6,968 nt of DNA from an uncultured Clostridia bacterium. GTDB lineage: Bacteria > Bacillota > Clostridia > Oscillospirales > Acutalibacteraceae. Of this stretch, positions 6,889-6,968 are shown in pieces. A model generated the notes under the pieces. It was not told the origin of the DNA and did not search any database. It was given only the letters and a program-made list of their open reading frames with translations. A program made the position numbers and the translations under genes. Every line of letters starts with the position of its first letter. Within the stretch, counting starts at the first letter, position 1. Where the stretch lies: assembly GCA_944381295.1 (NCBI GenBank), contig CALWKP010000191.1:1-6968 (forward strand), written 5' to 3'.

Positions 6889-6926
6889 TAATTTTAGGAA
6901 TTAGAAAATCATCCAGACAAAACGCA

Positions 6927-6951
6927 CCAAAGCGGGGGGCTCCCGCTTTGG
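6927..6951 (-). terminator. Hairpin upstream of the operon, possible terminator of a preceding gene
   Basis: CCAAAGCGGG (6927-6936) and CCCGCTTTGG (6942-6951) form a perfect 10-bp stem around a 5-nt loop. Read on the - strand, the stem is followed by TGCGTTTTGT, a weak and slightly displaced T tract. This fits a terminator of a - strand gene just outside the window, or an attenuator in the operon leader about 50 bases before ATG 6875. On the + strand the following bases are also T-containing (CTATTGCTATTT) but less continuous. Direction is uncertain. Confidence 0.55.
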
Positions 6952-6968
6952 CTATTGCTATTTACAAT

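Noticed and set aside
6889..6920. Possible promoter on the - strand with TTGTCT and TAAAAT separated by 18 bp
   Set aside because: The implied transcription start would fall inside or right at the AGGGAG ribosome site, leaving no usable leader. The match is too weak to annotate.

Overview
The window looks like chromosome from a low- to mid-GC Gram-positive anaerobe of the class Clostridia, probably a gut Oscillospiraceae/Ruminococcaceae-type organism. This is an inference from the plant-polysaccharide GH51 enzyme, the clostridial-type fused glutaminase/NAD synthetase, the AGGAG-type ribosome binding sites and the tight operon packing. No species can be named from sequence alone.

Layout. On the + strand, bases 2-1096 hold the 3' three quarters of a GH51 alpha-L-arabinofuranosidase that enters from the left edge. 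It converges on a four-gene - strand operon that reads right to left: a UPF0104/MprF-flippase-like membrane protein (6875-5808), a family 2 glycosyltransferase with a TTG start (5778-4792), a second UPF0104 paralogue fused to a DUF523/TudS-like domain (4690-3146), and glutamine-dependent NAD+ synthetase nadE (3201-1285). Gaps inside the operon are 29 bp, 101 bp and a 56-bp overlap. A perfect 10-bp hairpin lies upstream of the operon (6927-6951).

How the genes may work together. Two homologous multi-pass membrane proteins flank a glycosyltransferase that probably uses a nucleotide-sugar donor. That arrangement suggests synthesis and membrane transfer of a glycosylated lipid or cell-surface polymer. 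The DUF523 domain (a probable [4Fe-4S] sulfur-removing enzyme domain) and NadE are cytosolic metabolic functions, and their link to the surface module is unclear.

The most striking non-coding structure sits between the convergent genes. Bases 1103-1281 can fold as a four-way cloverleaf: a perfect 15-bp closing stem encloses three long hairpins with perfect 14-, 13- and 13-bp stems, a further imperfect stem lies outside, and a TTTTT tract follows on the + strand. The other notable points are the membrane-protein/DUF523 fusion and a 9-bp hairpin that would bury that gene's Shine-Dalgarno sequence. I see no CRISPR array, insertion sequence, tRNA or rRNA, and no stretch over 300 bp without a gene.
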